From contig NZ_CP096019.1 in NCBI RefSeq assembly GCF_023115355.1, forward strand, positions 1,116,001 through 1,180,000: a stretch of 64,000 nucleotides of DNA. Reading direction: 5' to 3'. Origin of the DNA: Halocatena salina. Its GTDB lineage: Archaea > Halobacteriota > Halobacteria > Halobacteriales > Haloarculaceae. Below the pieces are notes generated by a model. That model saw only the letters and a list, made by a program, of their open reading frames with translations. It searched no databases and was not told where the DNA came from. Shown here one piece after another: positions 18,588 through 27,697 of the stretch. How positions within the stretch are numbered: position 1 is the first letter of the stretch; each line of letters starts with the position of its first letter. The position numbers and the translations under genes were made by a program.

Positions 18588-19220
18588 ATGACGGGAAGCC
18601 TTCCTGCTGGCGTGGAACGCCAGCAGTTCGACGGCGATGAGCGACTGGCAACGCGTGGACAGTCGGTCTACGGTGAACCGACTGACGGAGAGTGGCGCGC
18701 GTGGGATATCCGCCGCTCGAAGTTGGGTGCGATGCTCGACCGGAGGATGGAGACCGGCCTGACCGGCGGTGAGACGGTGTTGTATCTCGGTGCAGCGGCA
18801 GGGACGACGGTCAGTCACGTGGCCGATTTCGCTGGGCCGACGTACGCGGTGGAGTTCGCCGCCCGTCCGGTTCGGGATCTCCTCACGGTTGCCGACTCGC
18901 GGCCGAACCTCTTCGTGTTGCTCAAAGACGCTCGGAAACCGGAGACGTACGCCCACGTCGTCGAACCGGTCGATGTGATCGTTCAAGACGTTGCCACGCG
19001 CGGCCAAGCGCGGGTCGCCAACACGAACCGCCGGTTTCTCAAACCGAACGGTCGGCTACTCACGGTCGTCAAAGCCCGCAGTGAAGACGTAACGGCAGAT
19101 CCGACCGACGTGTTCGAGACGTTCCGGTCCCAGCTCGAAGGGTATGAGATACTCGATACCGAACGACTCGATCCGCTTCACGACGATCACCTCGCGGTCG
19201 TCGCGCGACCGACCCGGTGA
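18588..19220 (+). CDS. flpA: Fibrillarin-like rRNA/tRNA 2'-O-methyltransferase
   Basis: A 210-residue catalytic subunit of the box C/D RNP, starting at ATG 18588 (MTGSLPAGVERQQF). The SAM-binding motif is VLYLGAAAGTTVSHVADF, followed by VYAVEFA-like YAVEFAARP. Later motifs VDVIVQDVATRGQ and LTVVKARSEDV carry the catalytic K-D-K-type residues. It directly follows nop5. Confidence 0.96.
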   Translation: MTGSLPAGVERQQFDGDERLATRGQSVYGEPTDGEWRAWDIRRSKLGAMLDRRMETGLTGGETVLYLGAAAGTTVSHVADFAGPTYAVEFAARPVRDLLTVADSRPNLFVLLKDARKPETYAHVVEPVDVIVQDVATRGQARVANTNRRFLKPNGRLLTVVKARSEDVTADPTDVFETFRSQLEGYEILDTERLDPLHDDHLAVVARPTR

Positions 19221-19257
19221 TGAACCATCTTTTAGCATTCGCACCCATAGCACGGCT

Positions 19258-19713
19258 ATGAGTCTCGCAGTCGATCCTCCCGAACCACCCACACTCGAAG
19301 CACAGATCGATCCCGACGAGTACGAGGACAGCGAGGTGATGGGCGATGAGTACCGCCGTGAAGAGATACAGGAGTTCCTAGAGACCGGCGCGTGGAAGGA
19401 GGCGTTCGAGCAGTGGACCACGGAGACGCCGATGGACGAAACGGAGTTCGCCATCGTCGTCGACCTCGATCTGTTCTCCCGATTCGATTTCTTTTGGGAC
19501 GGTTTCGCCGATCGAGTAGGCTATCATGCACCGGGCCTTCCCGAGGATTGGCGCGAGCGTGACATCCACCCGGAACTCGACTCATGGGGGACGGTCTCGG
19601 CGATCAACGCAGGTCTCACTGAATTCGGACAGATCGTCTGTGACGTGCTCAAATCGGAGTACATCGACTGGGAATCCGACTACGAACCACCCGAGGATCT
19701 ACCGGATTTTTAA
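19258..19713 (+). CDS. Conserved acidic hypothetical protein
   Basis: A 151-residue, strongly acidic soluble protein from ATG 19258. The open frame extends upstream, but that part lies inside flpA. I recognise no domain. Visible features are aromatic-rich segments (FSRFDFFWDGFADRVGYH), the segment LPEDWRERDIHPEL, and an acidic C-terminus. The stop overlaps that of the convergent methyltransferase (shared TTAA). The even codon use and acidic bias make it a credible gene. The function is unknown. Confidence 0.6.
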   Translation: MSLAVDPPEPPTLEAQIDPDEYEDSEVMGDEYRREEIQEFLETGAWKEAFEQWTTETPMDETEFAIVVDLDLFSRFDFFWDGFADRVGYHAPGLPEDWRERDIHPELDSWGTVSAINAGLTEFGQIVCDVLKSEYIDWESDYEPPEDLPDF

Positions 19714-20267
19714 CTATCAGTCCGCTGCGCACCGAGAACGAACGTTTCGTACCGTTCGTCGGTGTACCCGATCGTGAATCCGTTCTCGGTGAACGCCTGT
19801 CGGGCATCGGCCAGTGAATACCGCTCGCTCGTAGGCGGTCCCTCGGTACCAGCGCCGTTACGGGACCAGTCGGCGATTCCAACGGTTCCACCGGGAGCGA
19901 CGACGCGGGCGAGTTCCGTGAGCGCTGCCTCGCTTACGAACTCGTGGAACGTCATCGTCGAGAACGCGCCGGTGAGCGCACCGTCCTCGAACGGAAGATC
20001 GTCGATCCCGGCGGTTACGAGATCGACGTTCTCGGAAACACCCTTCTGCCGGTACCGGTCGTGCATCGCTGGTTGGACATCAACGGCGTACACCGTCTCG
20101 GCGTGGGGGGCGATCTCGTCCGTGTAAAAGCCCGTGCCGCTGCCGAGATCCGCGATCGTTCCGTGGGGATCGAACAGTGAGAGCAGTTCCTCGACCGAAA
20201 GAAATCGGAATCGAGATGGATCGTCCAGTGCATCGGCATTCCCGACATCATAGGTATGGAAGCCCAT
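19710..20267 (-). CDS. Class I SAM-dependent methyltransferase
   Basis: A 185-residue protein with a complete Rossmann methyltransferase core: motif I IADLGSGTGFYTDEIA, an acidic residue after VYAVDVQ, IDDLPFEDGALTGAFSTMTFHE and ELARVVAPGGTVGIADW. It resembles the UbiE/type-11 group, whose substrates range from small molecules to arsenite. Specificity cannot be read here. It is transcribed in the same direction as the PAP2 gene, 34 bases downstream of it. Confidence 0.85.
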   Translation of the reverse strand: MGFHTYDVGNADALDDPSRFRFLSVEELLSLFDPHGTIADLGSGTGFYTDEIAPHAETVYAVDVQPAMHDRYRQKGVSENVDLVTAGIDDLPFEDGALTGAFSTMTFHEFVSEAALTELARVVAPGGTVGIADWSRNGAGTEGPPTSERYSLADARQAFTENGFTIGYTDERYETFVLGAQRTDS

Positions 20268-20301
20268 ACGGACAGTACTCGATCCACGGTGAAATACACG
20301 C

Positions 20302-21036
20302 TCACCGAAGCGGCTCGTCGCGATCTCGGCGGTTGGTTCCCCTGCGCTCCCACACCCCGATTCCGGTGAGCGATACGATGACGACGACGAGGGACGCCAC
20401 CTCGAACGACGCGCCGACAGCGAGCACGCCGAGCACTCCCATCACGGCGAACGACCGCCGGGGATCGGTTCTCGCGACCATCCAGAGGAGCCACAGAAAC
20501 ACCCCGCCGAGGCAGACACCGACGACCACGTCGACAACGTAATGGACGCCCAACGCGACCCGGGACAGCGCAACGGCGAGTACCACGCCTGTCGCACCGA
20601 AGATCCGGCGGCGTCGGGTGGACCACTGTCCGAGCACGAGTGCCCACCCACCGTAGACAGCTGTGGATTTCAATGCGTGCCCGCTCGGAAATCCGAAGCT
20701 GTCGGCGGTGACTAGCGATTCGTACACCGGTGTTCCGATCGGTGGGATCCACGCCGGAGGGACCACCGTCGTGGCCCCCGGCGGCCGGGGGAGTCCGAAC
20801 GTGTATTTCAACACGACTGTCAGCGCGTAGGACCCGAACGCCAACGCGATAAGAAAGCAGCTATCCCTGACCGGCGATCGTGTGAGTGATCGGTCACTCC
20901 GTGCCACCACGTAGAACACGCCGATCGTAACCAACACGAACCACATGTCTCCCAGTTGCGTGACGATTCCAGCGAAGAGAACGAACCAGTCGGGGAGCTG
21001 GTTTATGATGCCGATCTCGCCGATTCCACGTGACAT
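20302..21036 (-). CDS. PAP2-family membrane phosphatase
   Basis: A 244-residue integral membrane protein with about six hydrophobic segments. All three phosphatidic-acid-phosphatase motifs are present: K-x6-RP in KYTFGLPRP, PSGH in FPSGHALKSTA, and S-R-x5-H-x3-D in SRVALGVHYVVDVVVG. The catalytic site faces outside. In archaea such enzymes may recycle polyprenyl or archaetidyl phosphates, but the substrate is not known. The C-terminal tail is arginine-rich and cytoplasmic. Confidence 0.88.
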   Translation of the reverse strand: MSRGIGEIGIINQLPDWFVLFAGIVTQLGDMWFVLVTIGVFYVVARSDRSLTRSPVRDSCFLIALAFGSYALTVVLKYTFGLPRPPGATTVVPPAWIPPIGTPVYESLVTADSFGFPSGHALKSTAVYGGWALVLGQWSTRRRRIFGATGVVLAVALSRVALGVHYVVDVVVGVCLGGVFLWLLWMVARTDPRRSFAVMGVLGVLAVGASFEVASLVVVIVSLTGIGVWERRGTNRRDRDEPLR

Positions 21037-21191
21037 TTTCAGTCGCTCCCGTCGTGAGACGTTTCGCTCGGCCGTCGTTTCATCGTCTGTGGCATAGATA
21101 GTACGCCATTTATCGACCCATCACTACTTGAGTATCCCGCTATTTCACCGGTGATCGTGGCGGATTTGTACACTCCCTGCCAACATGGCGT

Positions 21192-22334
21192 ATGCAAAAC
21201 GTGGAGGCCGCCGGTCTCGGTATCGGCGACGACTATCCGCCGCGAATCATGGGAGTACTCAACGTCAGCGCGGAGTCGCCGTACAAGCCCAGCGTCTTCG
21301 ACGACCCGGGAGATGCGGCTGCCTACACCGATGAGCAGCTCATCGGGGAGGGAGCTGACATCGTGGATATCGGTCTCGAATCGGCAAACAAGCGCTTCGA
21401 GGTGCTGTCAGCCGACGAGGAGTTAGACCGACTCGACACGGCACTCGAAACGATCGAATCGGTGAGCGGTGACGCCGTGTTCTCGATCGAAACGCGCTAT
21501 CACGAGGTGGCGACAGCCGCGCTTGATGGGGGATTCGACATGGTAAACGACATCTGTGGCTTTGCCGATCCGGAGATGCCCCGCGTGTGTAGCCAGTACG
21601 ACGCTGCCGTCGTCAAAATGGCCAGCCCACCGGATCTCGAACGGCCGGGGGCAGTAGAGACCGTCGAGGAGATCTACGAAGCGCTATCGAGAAACGGGAT
21701 CACTGAAAAGACGATCATCGATCCCGCGTTTGGGGGCTGGTCGCCCGAAAAAACGCTCGCGGACGACCGGGAAACGTTCGAACGACTCCGGGAGTTCCGG
21801 GGATTCGATCGGCCGATCCTCGTTTCGATCAACCGGAAGAACTTCCTTCGGGAGCTTGCCGACCGCCCGACGGAGGATGCTCTGCCCGTGTCGCTCGCGG
21901 CGACGTCGATGGCGGTCGAACGCGGCGCACACGTCATTCGCACTCACGACGTGGCCGAGACGCGGGATGCTGCCATTATCGGCCGAGAGTTCGCCAGCGA
22001 GCGGCTCCGAGACGAAACCACGGGGGTCGAGGAACTCGATGTACAGACACCGAGTGAGCTTCGCCGTCACTTCGACCGGATCGGTGCGGAGACAGCGGAT
22101 CCCAAAGACGGTGTGACGCGAGCGTTCGAGCTGTCAGGGCTTACCCCTGAGGATCGAGACCACCTCTCGGCTGTCGCCGCGAAACACGGCGTGACGTTCA
22201 TCCACGGACAGCACGAAACAGGGGGTATCCTCGTCGGCCCCATCGCTGCGATGGTAGCGATCGCCAGAGTAGACGATCATCCACCGACGATCGCCCGACA
22301 GCTCGACGCGATCGCGGCCCACACGGAGGAGTGA
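21192..22334 (+). CDS. folP: Dihydropteroate synthase-like protein with C-terminal extension
   Basis: A 380-residue protein. Residues 1-270 form a TIM-barrel pterin-binding domain: IMGVLNVSAESPYKPSVF (DHPS signature), GADIVDIGLES, DMVNDICGFADPEM, ILVSINRKNFL and VIRTHDVAETRDA. The remaining about 100 residues form a separate haloarchaeal domain ending GGILVGPIAAMVAIARVDDHP. It should join a pterin diphosphate to p-aminobenzoate on the way to folate. The next gene, 4 bases away, makes that diphosphate, which supports the role. The NVSAESP loop departs from bacterial NVTPDSF. Confidence 0.85.
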   Translation: MQNVEAAGLGIGDDYPPRIMGVLNVSAESPYKPSVFDDPGDAAAYTDEQLIGEGADIVDIGLESANKRFEVLSADEELDRLDTALETIESVSGDAVFSIETRYHEVATAALDGGFDMVNDICGFADPEMPRVCSQYDAAVVKMASPPDLERPGAVETVEEIYEALSRNGITEKTIIDPAFGGWSPEKTLADDRETFERLREFRGFDRPILVSINRKNFLRELADRPTEDALPVSLAATSMAVERGAHVIRTHDVAETRDAAIIGREFASERLRDETTGVEELDVQTPSELRRHFDRIGAETADPKDGVTRAFELSGLTPEDRDHLSAVAAKHGVTFIHGQHETGGILVGPIAAMVAIARVDDHPPTIARQLDAIAAHTEE

Positions 22335-22338
22335 TACC

Positions 22339-23025
22339 GTGAACTTCTCGGAGTGGGAGCCACTGTACGCAGCGATCCTCGACGATCTGGGTATCGATCG
22401 CGGAGCCGACGAGCGTGCGCGGGATCGTCTCGCTGCTCTCACCACCCCGTTCGATCTCGATCGGCTCACGTTCGAAGGCGAAACGGTCGTGATCGTCGGT
22501 GGCGGGCCGATCGAGACGGACACCCCGATCGAGCAGGCCGACCGTGTGGTCGCTGCTGGTGGGGGCATCGAGCACTGTCAGCGGGCGGACGCGTCGATCG
22601 ATCTGGTGGTCACGGATCTCGACACCGATCCCGAAACGGTGGTGTCGTTGACCCACCACGGAACGCCGGTCGCGGTCGCAGCCCACGGAGACAACGTCCC
22701 AGCGATCGAGCGACACGTTCCCGCCATGGATCGAGACAACGTGCTCGCAACGACACAGGCAAAGCCCGTAGAGCACGTGGTGAACGCGGGCGGATTCACT
22801 GATGGCGACCGCGCCGCGTTCATCGCGGACCACTGTGGAGCGGACGCGTTAGTGTTTCTCGGATGGGTATTCGACGATTCTGATGTAGCTCCGATGAAAC
22901 ACCGGAAACTCCTGTGGGCGAAGCGACTCCTTTGGGTGCTCGAACAGCGCCGACACGAGCGGCTTTCGGTGCTCGATGGACACCGATCGGCGATCGACAC
23001 CGACGATCTCGGGGATCACGGCTGA
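22339..23025 (+). CDS. mptE: 6-hydroxymethyl-7,8-dihydropterin pyrophosphokinase MptE
   Basis: A 228-residue DUF115-family enzyme, the archaeal replacement for FolK. It starts at a GTG 4 bases after the DHPS stop codon. The Rossmann-like core shows VVIVGGGPIETDTPIEQADRV, an alternate-base loop with GGGIEHC, and DLVVTDLDTDPETV. It is followed by AAHGDNVPAIERHV and a C-terminal HRKLLWAKRLLWVLE helix. It transfers diphosphate from ATP to 6-hydroxymethyl-dihydropterin. The operon with DHPS indicates a folate-type C1 carrier pathway. Confidence 0.92.
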   Translation: MNFSEWEPLYAAILDDLGIDRGADERARDRLAALTTPFDLDRLTFEGETVVIVGGGPIETDTPIEQADRVVAAGGGIEHCQRADASIDLVVTDLDTDPETVVSLTHHGTPVAVAAHGDNVPAIERHVPAMDRDNVLATTQAKPVEHVVNAGGFTDGDRAAFIADHCGADALVFLGWVFDDSDVAPMKHRKLLWAKRLLWVLEQRRHERLSVLDGHRSAIDTDDLGDHG

Positions 23026-23116
23026 TCGTCCGCTCGGAGCTAGATTCCGATACGGTGCTGCCGTCAGAAGATGCGTACGAGAAACGAAATCGGTGTACTG
23101 TTGCTTTCGATCGCCG

Positions 23117-23515
23117 TTACCGTTCGCGCTCGGCCAGATTGAGAAAGGCGAGCGCCCCGCCGATGAGTCCGAGGTTTTTGGTGAACTGAATCAGTTCCAT
23201 TTCTTTCTGTTCCTCATCGACGGCCCAGAAATCATGCATCACTGGCGTAACGCCGACGAGAAACGTCAGCACCGCCAGCGCCGCGAGCTTCGGCCGCCGC
23301 CAGAACGCGATCCCGATGCTTCCAGCGAGGAGCGATCCGCTCGCGGTTGGAACAGTCACTTCGGGCGCTGGCGCGTCATTGGCCTTCGCGTATTCGATCA
23401 TGCCATCGAGATCGCGCAGATTGTCGATGGCTGAATACGCGAGAACACCCCCGAACAACAGCCGAGCCACCCGAAGGCTTAGACCGTGAGATCGTTCTGT
23501 GGTCTCTTCAGTCAT
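23117..23515 (-). CDS. DoxX-family membrane protein
   Basis: A 132-residue membrane protein with four hydrophobic segments: LLFGGVLAYSAIDNLRDLDG, ASGSLLAGSIGIAFW, LAALAVLTFLVGVTPVMHDF and LGLIGGALAFLNL. The pattern fits DoxX/DoxD-like proteins, some of which interact with thiol or quinone redox partners. No catalytic residues are evident. It is divergent from the Lhr helicase. Confidence 0.75.
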   Translation of the reverse strand: MTEETTERSHGLSLRVARLLFGGVLAYSAIDNLRDLDGMIEYAKANDAPAPEVTVPTASGSLLAGSIGIAFWRRPKLAALAVLTFLVGVTPVMHDFWAVDEEQKEMELIQFTKNLGLIGGALAFLNLAERER

Positions 23516-23651
23516 ATCTCCTCACCGTCCGGATCATACCACGGGATATTCGCTCGATGGACTTACTTTTGTAGCCTTCGTCTCAGCCAGCACGCGGACT
23601 GTTCCCAAAGAACCCGTGAACCTTAATCGATTCCCGCGAATAGAAACACTG

Positions 23652-26474
23652 ATGGAGAGCAACGCTGGTGGTGTCGATGCGTTCACGGCGCTGGACGCAC
23701 CCGTCCGGTCGGTGCTTTCCAAGCGAGGATTCACGACTCCCACGGAGCCACAGCGCCGGGCGCTTCCGGTGTTGGCCACCGGATCGAACGCGCTCATCGT
23801 TGCCCCCACTGGGACCGGAAAAACCGAAACCGCGATGCTCCCGGTGTTCGATGCCTTGGTCGGCACCGACAGACACGGAATATCGGCGCTGTACGTCACG
23901 CCACTGCGCGCTCTGAACCGGGATATGCAAGACCGGTTGGAGTGGTGGGGTGGGCAGTTGGATCTCGAGATCGACGTTCGCCACGGCGATACGACCCAGT
24001 ACCAGCGCACCAAACAGGCCGACGACCCTCCCGACGTACTCGTAACGACGCCGGAAACGCTCCAAGCGATGCTCACCGGCTCGAAGCTCAGACGGGCACT
24101 GTCGGACATTGAGCACGTCGTCGTCGATGAAGTCCACGAGCTTGCTGGATCGAAACGCGGCGCACAACTCACGCTCGCACTCGAACGGCTTCGAGCGTTG
24201 GCTGGATCGTTCCAGCGCATCGGCTTGTCCGCGACCGTCGGTGATCCGGACACTGTCGGACGCTTTCTCACCGGCAATCGAGCGTGTGAGACCGTAACGA
24301 TCAACGCGGGGAGTGCGCTCGACGTTCGCGTCCGTACGCCCGAAATCACGGCTGAAGACGAACAGTTGGCCGGACAACTGCTCACCGAGGCGGACATCGC
24401 CAGCCACGTCCGCGTGATGCGTGAGATCATCGACGAACACGAATCGACGCTGCTGTTCGTTAATACAAGACAGACAGCAGAAGCACTCGGTTCCCGGTTC
24501 AAAGCGGTCGGTGCGAGCGTCGGCGTTCACCACGGCTCGCTCTCGAAAACGGCCCGAATCGACGTCGAAGACCGGTTCAAAGACGGCGAACTCGACGCGC
24601 TGTTGTGCACCTCGTCGATGGAGTTGGGCATCGATGTCGGGCACATTGATCACGTCATCCAGTACTCTAGCCCCCGTCAGGTTTCCCGGCTCCTCCAGCG
24701 CGTCGGGCGAGCCGGCCACCGACGGAACGATCGATCGACAGGAACGATCATCACGACGCGGCCCGACGACACCTTCGAAGCGCTCGCCATCGCCGACCGA
24801 GCGACCGACGGCGCGGTCGAACCGACGACCGTTCACGAAGGCAGCCTCGACACCGTTGCAAACCAGATCGTCGGGCTGTTGATGGGCCACGGCGAGATCG
24901 GTGCTCGTCGCGCCTACGAGATCACGACGCGCGCGTTCCCGTTTCGGGATCTCACAGCGGATACGTTCCGTGAAATCATCCGGGAGCTGTCATCGAACCG
25001 GCTACTCTGGCTCGATGAGGATGCGGATCGTCTCGAAAAGTCCGGTGGAACGTGGAAATATTTCTACGATAATCTGTCGATGATACCGGACGAGACGACG
25101 TACGGCGTTGAGGACGTTGCGAGCGGACACCAGATCGGGACGTTGGACGAGCGGTTTGTCGTGAACTTCGCCGAGCCGGGAGAGGTGTTCATCCAACGCG
25201 GTGAGATGTGGCGAATCGTGGAGATCGACGAGGAAGAGGGATCGGTTACGGTCTCTCCGATCGAGGATCCGGGTGGGGAAGTGCCGTCGTGGACCGGCCA
25301 AGAGATCCCGGTGCCGTACGCGGTGGCACAGGACGTCGGGTCGCTGCGAGCGAGTGCCCGGCAGACGTTCGATGCGGGGAACTCCCGCGAAACAGTTGCT
25401 CGGTGGCTGTGTGAGCGGTATCCGACTGACGAGCATACGGCGAGCGAGGCGCTCGCTCAGATCGAGCGCCACACCGAGGCGATGCCCGACGCGGACCGGA
25501 TCGTGGTCGAGTCTCATGGACGAGAAGTCGTCCTCAACGCGCCGTTCGGACACAAGATCAACGACACGCTCGGGCGGGTCATCTCCGCGCTCATCGGGCA
25601 ACGAACGGGATCGTCAGTCGGGTTGGAAACTGATCCCTACCGGATCGAATTGGAAGTGCCTCGTGGGATCTCTCAGGGTGACATCGTGGACGTGCTGGAA
25701 ACCACGACCCCCGAACACGTGGCGGGCGTCATCGAGTTGGGGCTGAAACGCTCGGACGTGCTGAAGTTCACGCTCGCGCAGGTCGCCGCCAAATTCGGCG
25801 CGCTCAAACGCTGGCGCGGTTCGTCGTCGTTCGGGCGGTCACGGATGCTCGATGCGCTCGCCGATACGCCGGTGTACGAGGAAGCGCTTCGAGAGGTCCA
25901 ATACGAGGAGCTTGCGGTTTCGGAGACGATCGACCTTCTTCGTCGAGTACAGGACGGCGACGTGGCGATCTCGACGGTGTCGGGACGAACGCCGATCGGC
26001 ACCGGCGGGCGCTCCTCGGGTCGGGAGCTGCTCACGCCGGAGAACGCAGACGCGAGCGTCGTCCAGACCGTCAAAGAGCGCATTCAGGACGACCGGATGC
26101 TGTTGGTTTGCCTGCACTGTCTCGACTGGAAGCGCACCCAACAGGTAAAGCGCGTTCCCGACCAGCCACAGTGTCCGAACTGCGATTCGACCCAGATCGC
26201 TGCACTCAACCCGTGGGCCGATGAGGTGGTCGACGCGGTCAACGCTACCGAGAAAGACGATGAGCAGGAGAAAATGACAGAACGTGCCTACCGAGCGGCG
26301 AATCTCGTCCAAAGCCACGGCAAACAGGCCGTGATCGCGCTCGCCGCCCGCGGCGTCGGTCCCCACAACGCCGCGCGGATCATTGCGAAACTCAGAGAGA
26401 ACGAAGCGGACTTCTACCGGGACATCCTCTCACAGGAACAGCAGTACGCCCGGACGAAAGCGTTCTGGGACTGA
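23652..26474 (+). CDS. Large helicase-related protein Lhr
   Basis: A 940-residue superfamily 2 helicase. The ATG at 23652 is preferred; the frame is open to 23499 but overlaps the divergent DoxX gene. Motifs are APTGTGKTE (51-59), TPLRALNRDM, DEVHELAGSKRG (159-170), SATVGD, LFVNTRQTAE, SSMELGIDVG and QRVGRAGHR. The central winged-helix and Lhr-specific domains follow. Near residue 819 a four-cysteine zinc finger (CLHC...CPNC) marks the archaeal subgroup. Lhr-type proteins unwind RNA:DNA or DNA forks in repair. It stands alone. Confidence 0.92.
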   Translation: MESNAGGVDAFTALDAPVRSVLSKRGFTTPTEPQRRALPVLATGSNALIVAPTGTGKTETAMLPVFDALVGTDRHGISALYVTPLRALNRDMQDRLEWWGGQLDLEIDVRHGDTTQYQRTKQADDPPDVLVTTPETLQAMLTGSKLRRALSDIEHVVVDEVHELAGSKRGAQLTLALERLRALAGSFQRIGLSATVGDPDTVGRFLTGNRACETVTINAGSALDVRVRTPEITAEDEQLAGQLLTEADIASHVRVMREIIDEHESTLLFVNTRQTAEALGSRFKAVGASVGVHHGSLSKTARIDVEDRFKDGELDALLCTSSMELGIDVGHIDHVIQYSSPRQVSRLLQRVGRAGHRRNDRSTGTIITTRPDDTFEALAIADRATDGAVEPTTVHEGSLDTVANQIVGLLMGHGEIGARRAYEITTRAFPFRDLTADTFREIIRELSSNRLLWLDEDADRLEKSGGTWKYFYDNLSMIPDETTYGVEDVASGHQIGTLDERFVVNFAEPGEVFIQRGEMWRIVEIDEEEGSVTVSPIEDPGGEVPSWTGQEIPVPYAVAQDVGSLRASARQTFDAGNSRETVARWLCERYPTDEHTASEALAQIERHTEAMPDADRIVVESHGREVVLNAPFGHKINDTLGRVISALIGQRTGSSVGLETDPYRIELEVPRGISQGDIVDVLETTTPEHVAGVIELGLKRSDVLKFTLAQVAAKFGALKRWRGSSSFGRSRMLDALADTPVYEEALREVQYEELAVSETIDLLRRVQDGDVAISTVSGRTPIGTGGRSSGRELLTPENADASVVQTVKERIQDDRMLLVCLHCLDWKRTQQVKRVPDQPQCPNCDSTQIAALNPWADEVVDAVNATEKDDEQEKMTERAYRAANLVQSHGKQAVIALAARGVGPHNAARIIAKLRENEADFYRDILSQEQQYARTKAFWD

Positions 26475-26583
26475 GCGTCGTCGGTAGAGCGGTGGGATCT
26501 CTCAGCCGACAGATGTCTGAGACGCTCTGTGTAGAAACAAGTAGTGAATTTTATTATAATATTTTGTATACTTAATACCATTA

Positions 26584-26599
26584 TTTACAATATTGTAAA
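26584..26599. repeat. Perfect 16-bp palindrome
   Basis: TTTACAATATTGTAAA is a perfect dyad inside a very AT-rich stretch (26540-26606). It lies just before the small ORF at 26614. Its position suggests an operator overlapping a promoter. Confidence 0.65.
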
Positions 26600-26613
26600 A
26601 TATAATCAGAGGT

Positions 26614-26766
26614 ATGAAGTGGGGATTGGTTCCAAATTCTCATCGGCGAAACGGGATTGCCCTTCAAGACAGCCACCCCATCACGGCGTTGAGAACCGGC
26701 ACCGAGGCTTGTTCTGCGGTGAACTGGAGCCGATCCGGCGACACGAGAGGTGAGGAAAGTCACTGA
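26614..26766 (+). CDS. Small hypothetical protein, coupled to next ORF
   Basis: A 50-codon ORF beginning MKWGLVPNSHRRNG and ending SRSGDTRGEESH. Its TGA overlaps the ATG of the next ORF (TGATG at 26764-26768), a typical sign of translational coupling. It is preceded by the AT-rich palindrome region. I recognise no domain. It is basic and rich in Ser/Arg/Gly, unlike most proteins in this window, so it may have been acquired or may not be translated. Confidence 0.4.
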   Translation: MKWGLVPNSHRRNGIALQDSHPITALRTGTEACSAVNWSRSGDTRGEESH

Positions 26767-27442
26767 TGCCCGGTGCACCGCCGCCAACGCCGGTGTGTGG
26801 AGACTGTGGGTCACCAAAAACGACGAGGACCGAAGAGATAACGTACAGCTCAACGCAGAAAGATTCGGAGACGAAAAGCAACAAGGGAACCGCTGACCTG
26901 TCGAGTCTCGTCGGGGAACGCAACCGTAAAGATACGGAAACAACGGGGAACACAACGGAGAGAAAGTCAGTAAAGACGACTTCGATCTGTCCGACACCCG
27001 GTGTCCCCAACGGAAGCGGGATCGGTGGGAGTTGCGACGGTGGAAATTGGACGCCGATCAGACGCTTACTGACACGCCCGAAATTAGAGAATGGGAGATA
27101 CAGAAGATTGTGAAGGACGAGCGACGGTATGTGAAAGAAATTGAGACTCTCCTGTCCGCTCAGCCGCCTCGCAGGGATCGGGACGGGACTGCAGAATCGA
27201 GGCGCGACCACGATGAGAAGGGACAACACCGTCGGAACGGCCATCAGAAACGGCGAGAATCCACTCAATCGAACACGGAGAAGAAGAGATCCGGCAGTGA
27301 GGAGTCACCACCTGTTGGATCCCACTCCACCGATCCAGACACGTCGACGACAGGAGATGACATCCCTACAGATACGATTCCGTGGGGGTATCGACGTGAC
27401 AGCACTGCAAACGATGCGACGGAATCCACTCCGTCAGAATAA
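26766..27442 (+). pseudogene. Probable frameshifted gene, Zn-finger N-terminus
   Basis: Two plus-strand frames seem to belong to one gene. The first opens at ATG 26766, about 12 bases after a strong GAGGTGA ribosome-binding site, with VCGDCGSPKTT (a CxxC pair) and runs to 27113. The second is open from 26930 to 27442 and gives DFDLSDTRCPQRKRDRWELR, then a helical acidic/basic stretch (EIREWEIQKIVKDERRYVKE) and a polar tail. The switch would lie near 26930-26990. The second frame has a TTG at 27032 if translated alone. The function is unknown. It could also be two overlapping small genes. Confidence 0.45.
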
Positions 27443-27458
27443 CACACTACGAGAACAC

Positions 27459-27533
27459 TGCTCGGTGGGGGATTCGAACCCCCGTCGCAGGCTCGAAAGG
27501 CCCGCATGATTGGCCGGGCTACACCAACCGAGC
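27459..27533 (-). tRNA. tRNA-Glu (anticodon UUC)
   Basis: The minus strand folds as a cloverleaf: acceptor GCTCGGT pairs with ACCGAGC, the T-arm is CGGGGGTTCGAATCCCCC-like, and the anticodon loop CTTTCGA carries UUC. The discriminator base is A and CCA is not encoded. There is no intron. It lies at the right edge of a small irregular locus (26475-27442), next to that locus on its 3' side. Confidence 0.93.
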
Positions 27534-27581
27534 GTGCAACTGTACGTGTGTACCGGTCATTAATAAGCGCTGTCTTTCGCA

Positions 27582-27680
27582 CCCACTTTTTTTGCGTTCG
27601 GGTGCGCTTCGCGCACCGCTCACGCAAAAAACCTGGACTAAAAAACGCCGCTCGCTGCGCTCCGCTTCTCTCGCGGTGAC
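27582..27680 (+). repeat. Bipartite palindromic repeat, copy A
   Basis: The first part is a long hairpin at 27587-27631: a TTTTTTGCGT arm and GGGTGCGC, a short loop, then GCGCACC and ACGCAAAAAA. The second part, after a short linker, is AAAAAACGCCGCTCGCTGCG. Copies of the same two-part design occur at 28404, 49831 and 52916. This copy lies between the 3' end of the gene at 27793 and the 5' end of tRNA-Glu. Confidence 0.7.
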
Positions 27681-27697
27681 TACACCTGCGTCCTCCA

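Noticed and set aside
23534-24890. Long minus-strand frames of over 300 codons
   Set aside because: They lie opposite the N-terminal part of the Lhr helicase, whose motifs are unambiguous.
26751-26761. GAGGAAAGTC, which matches the conserved P4/CR-I motif of RNase P RNA
   Set aside because: No matching 3' partner (ACAGAA...GGCTTA) or other conserved blocks follow within 450 bases, and the string overlaps a ribosome-binding site and an ORF junction.
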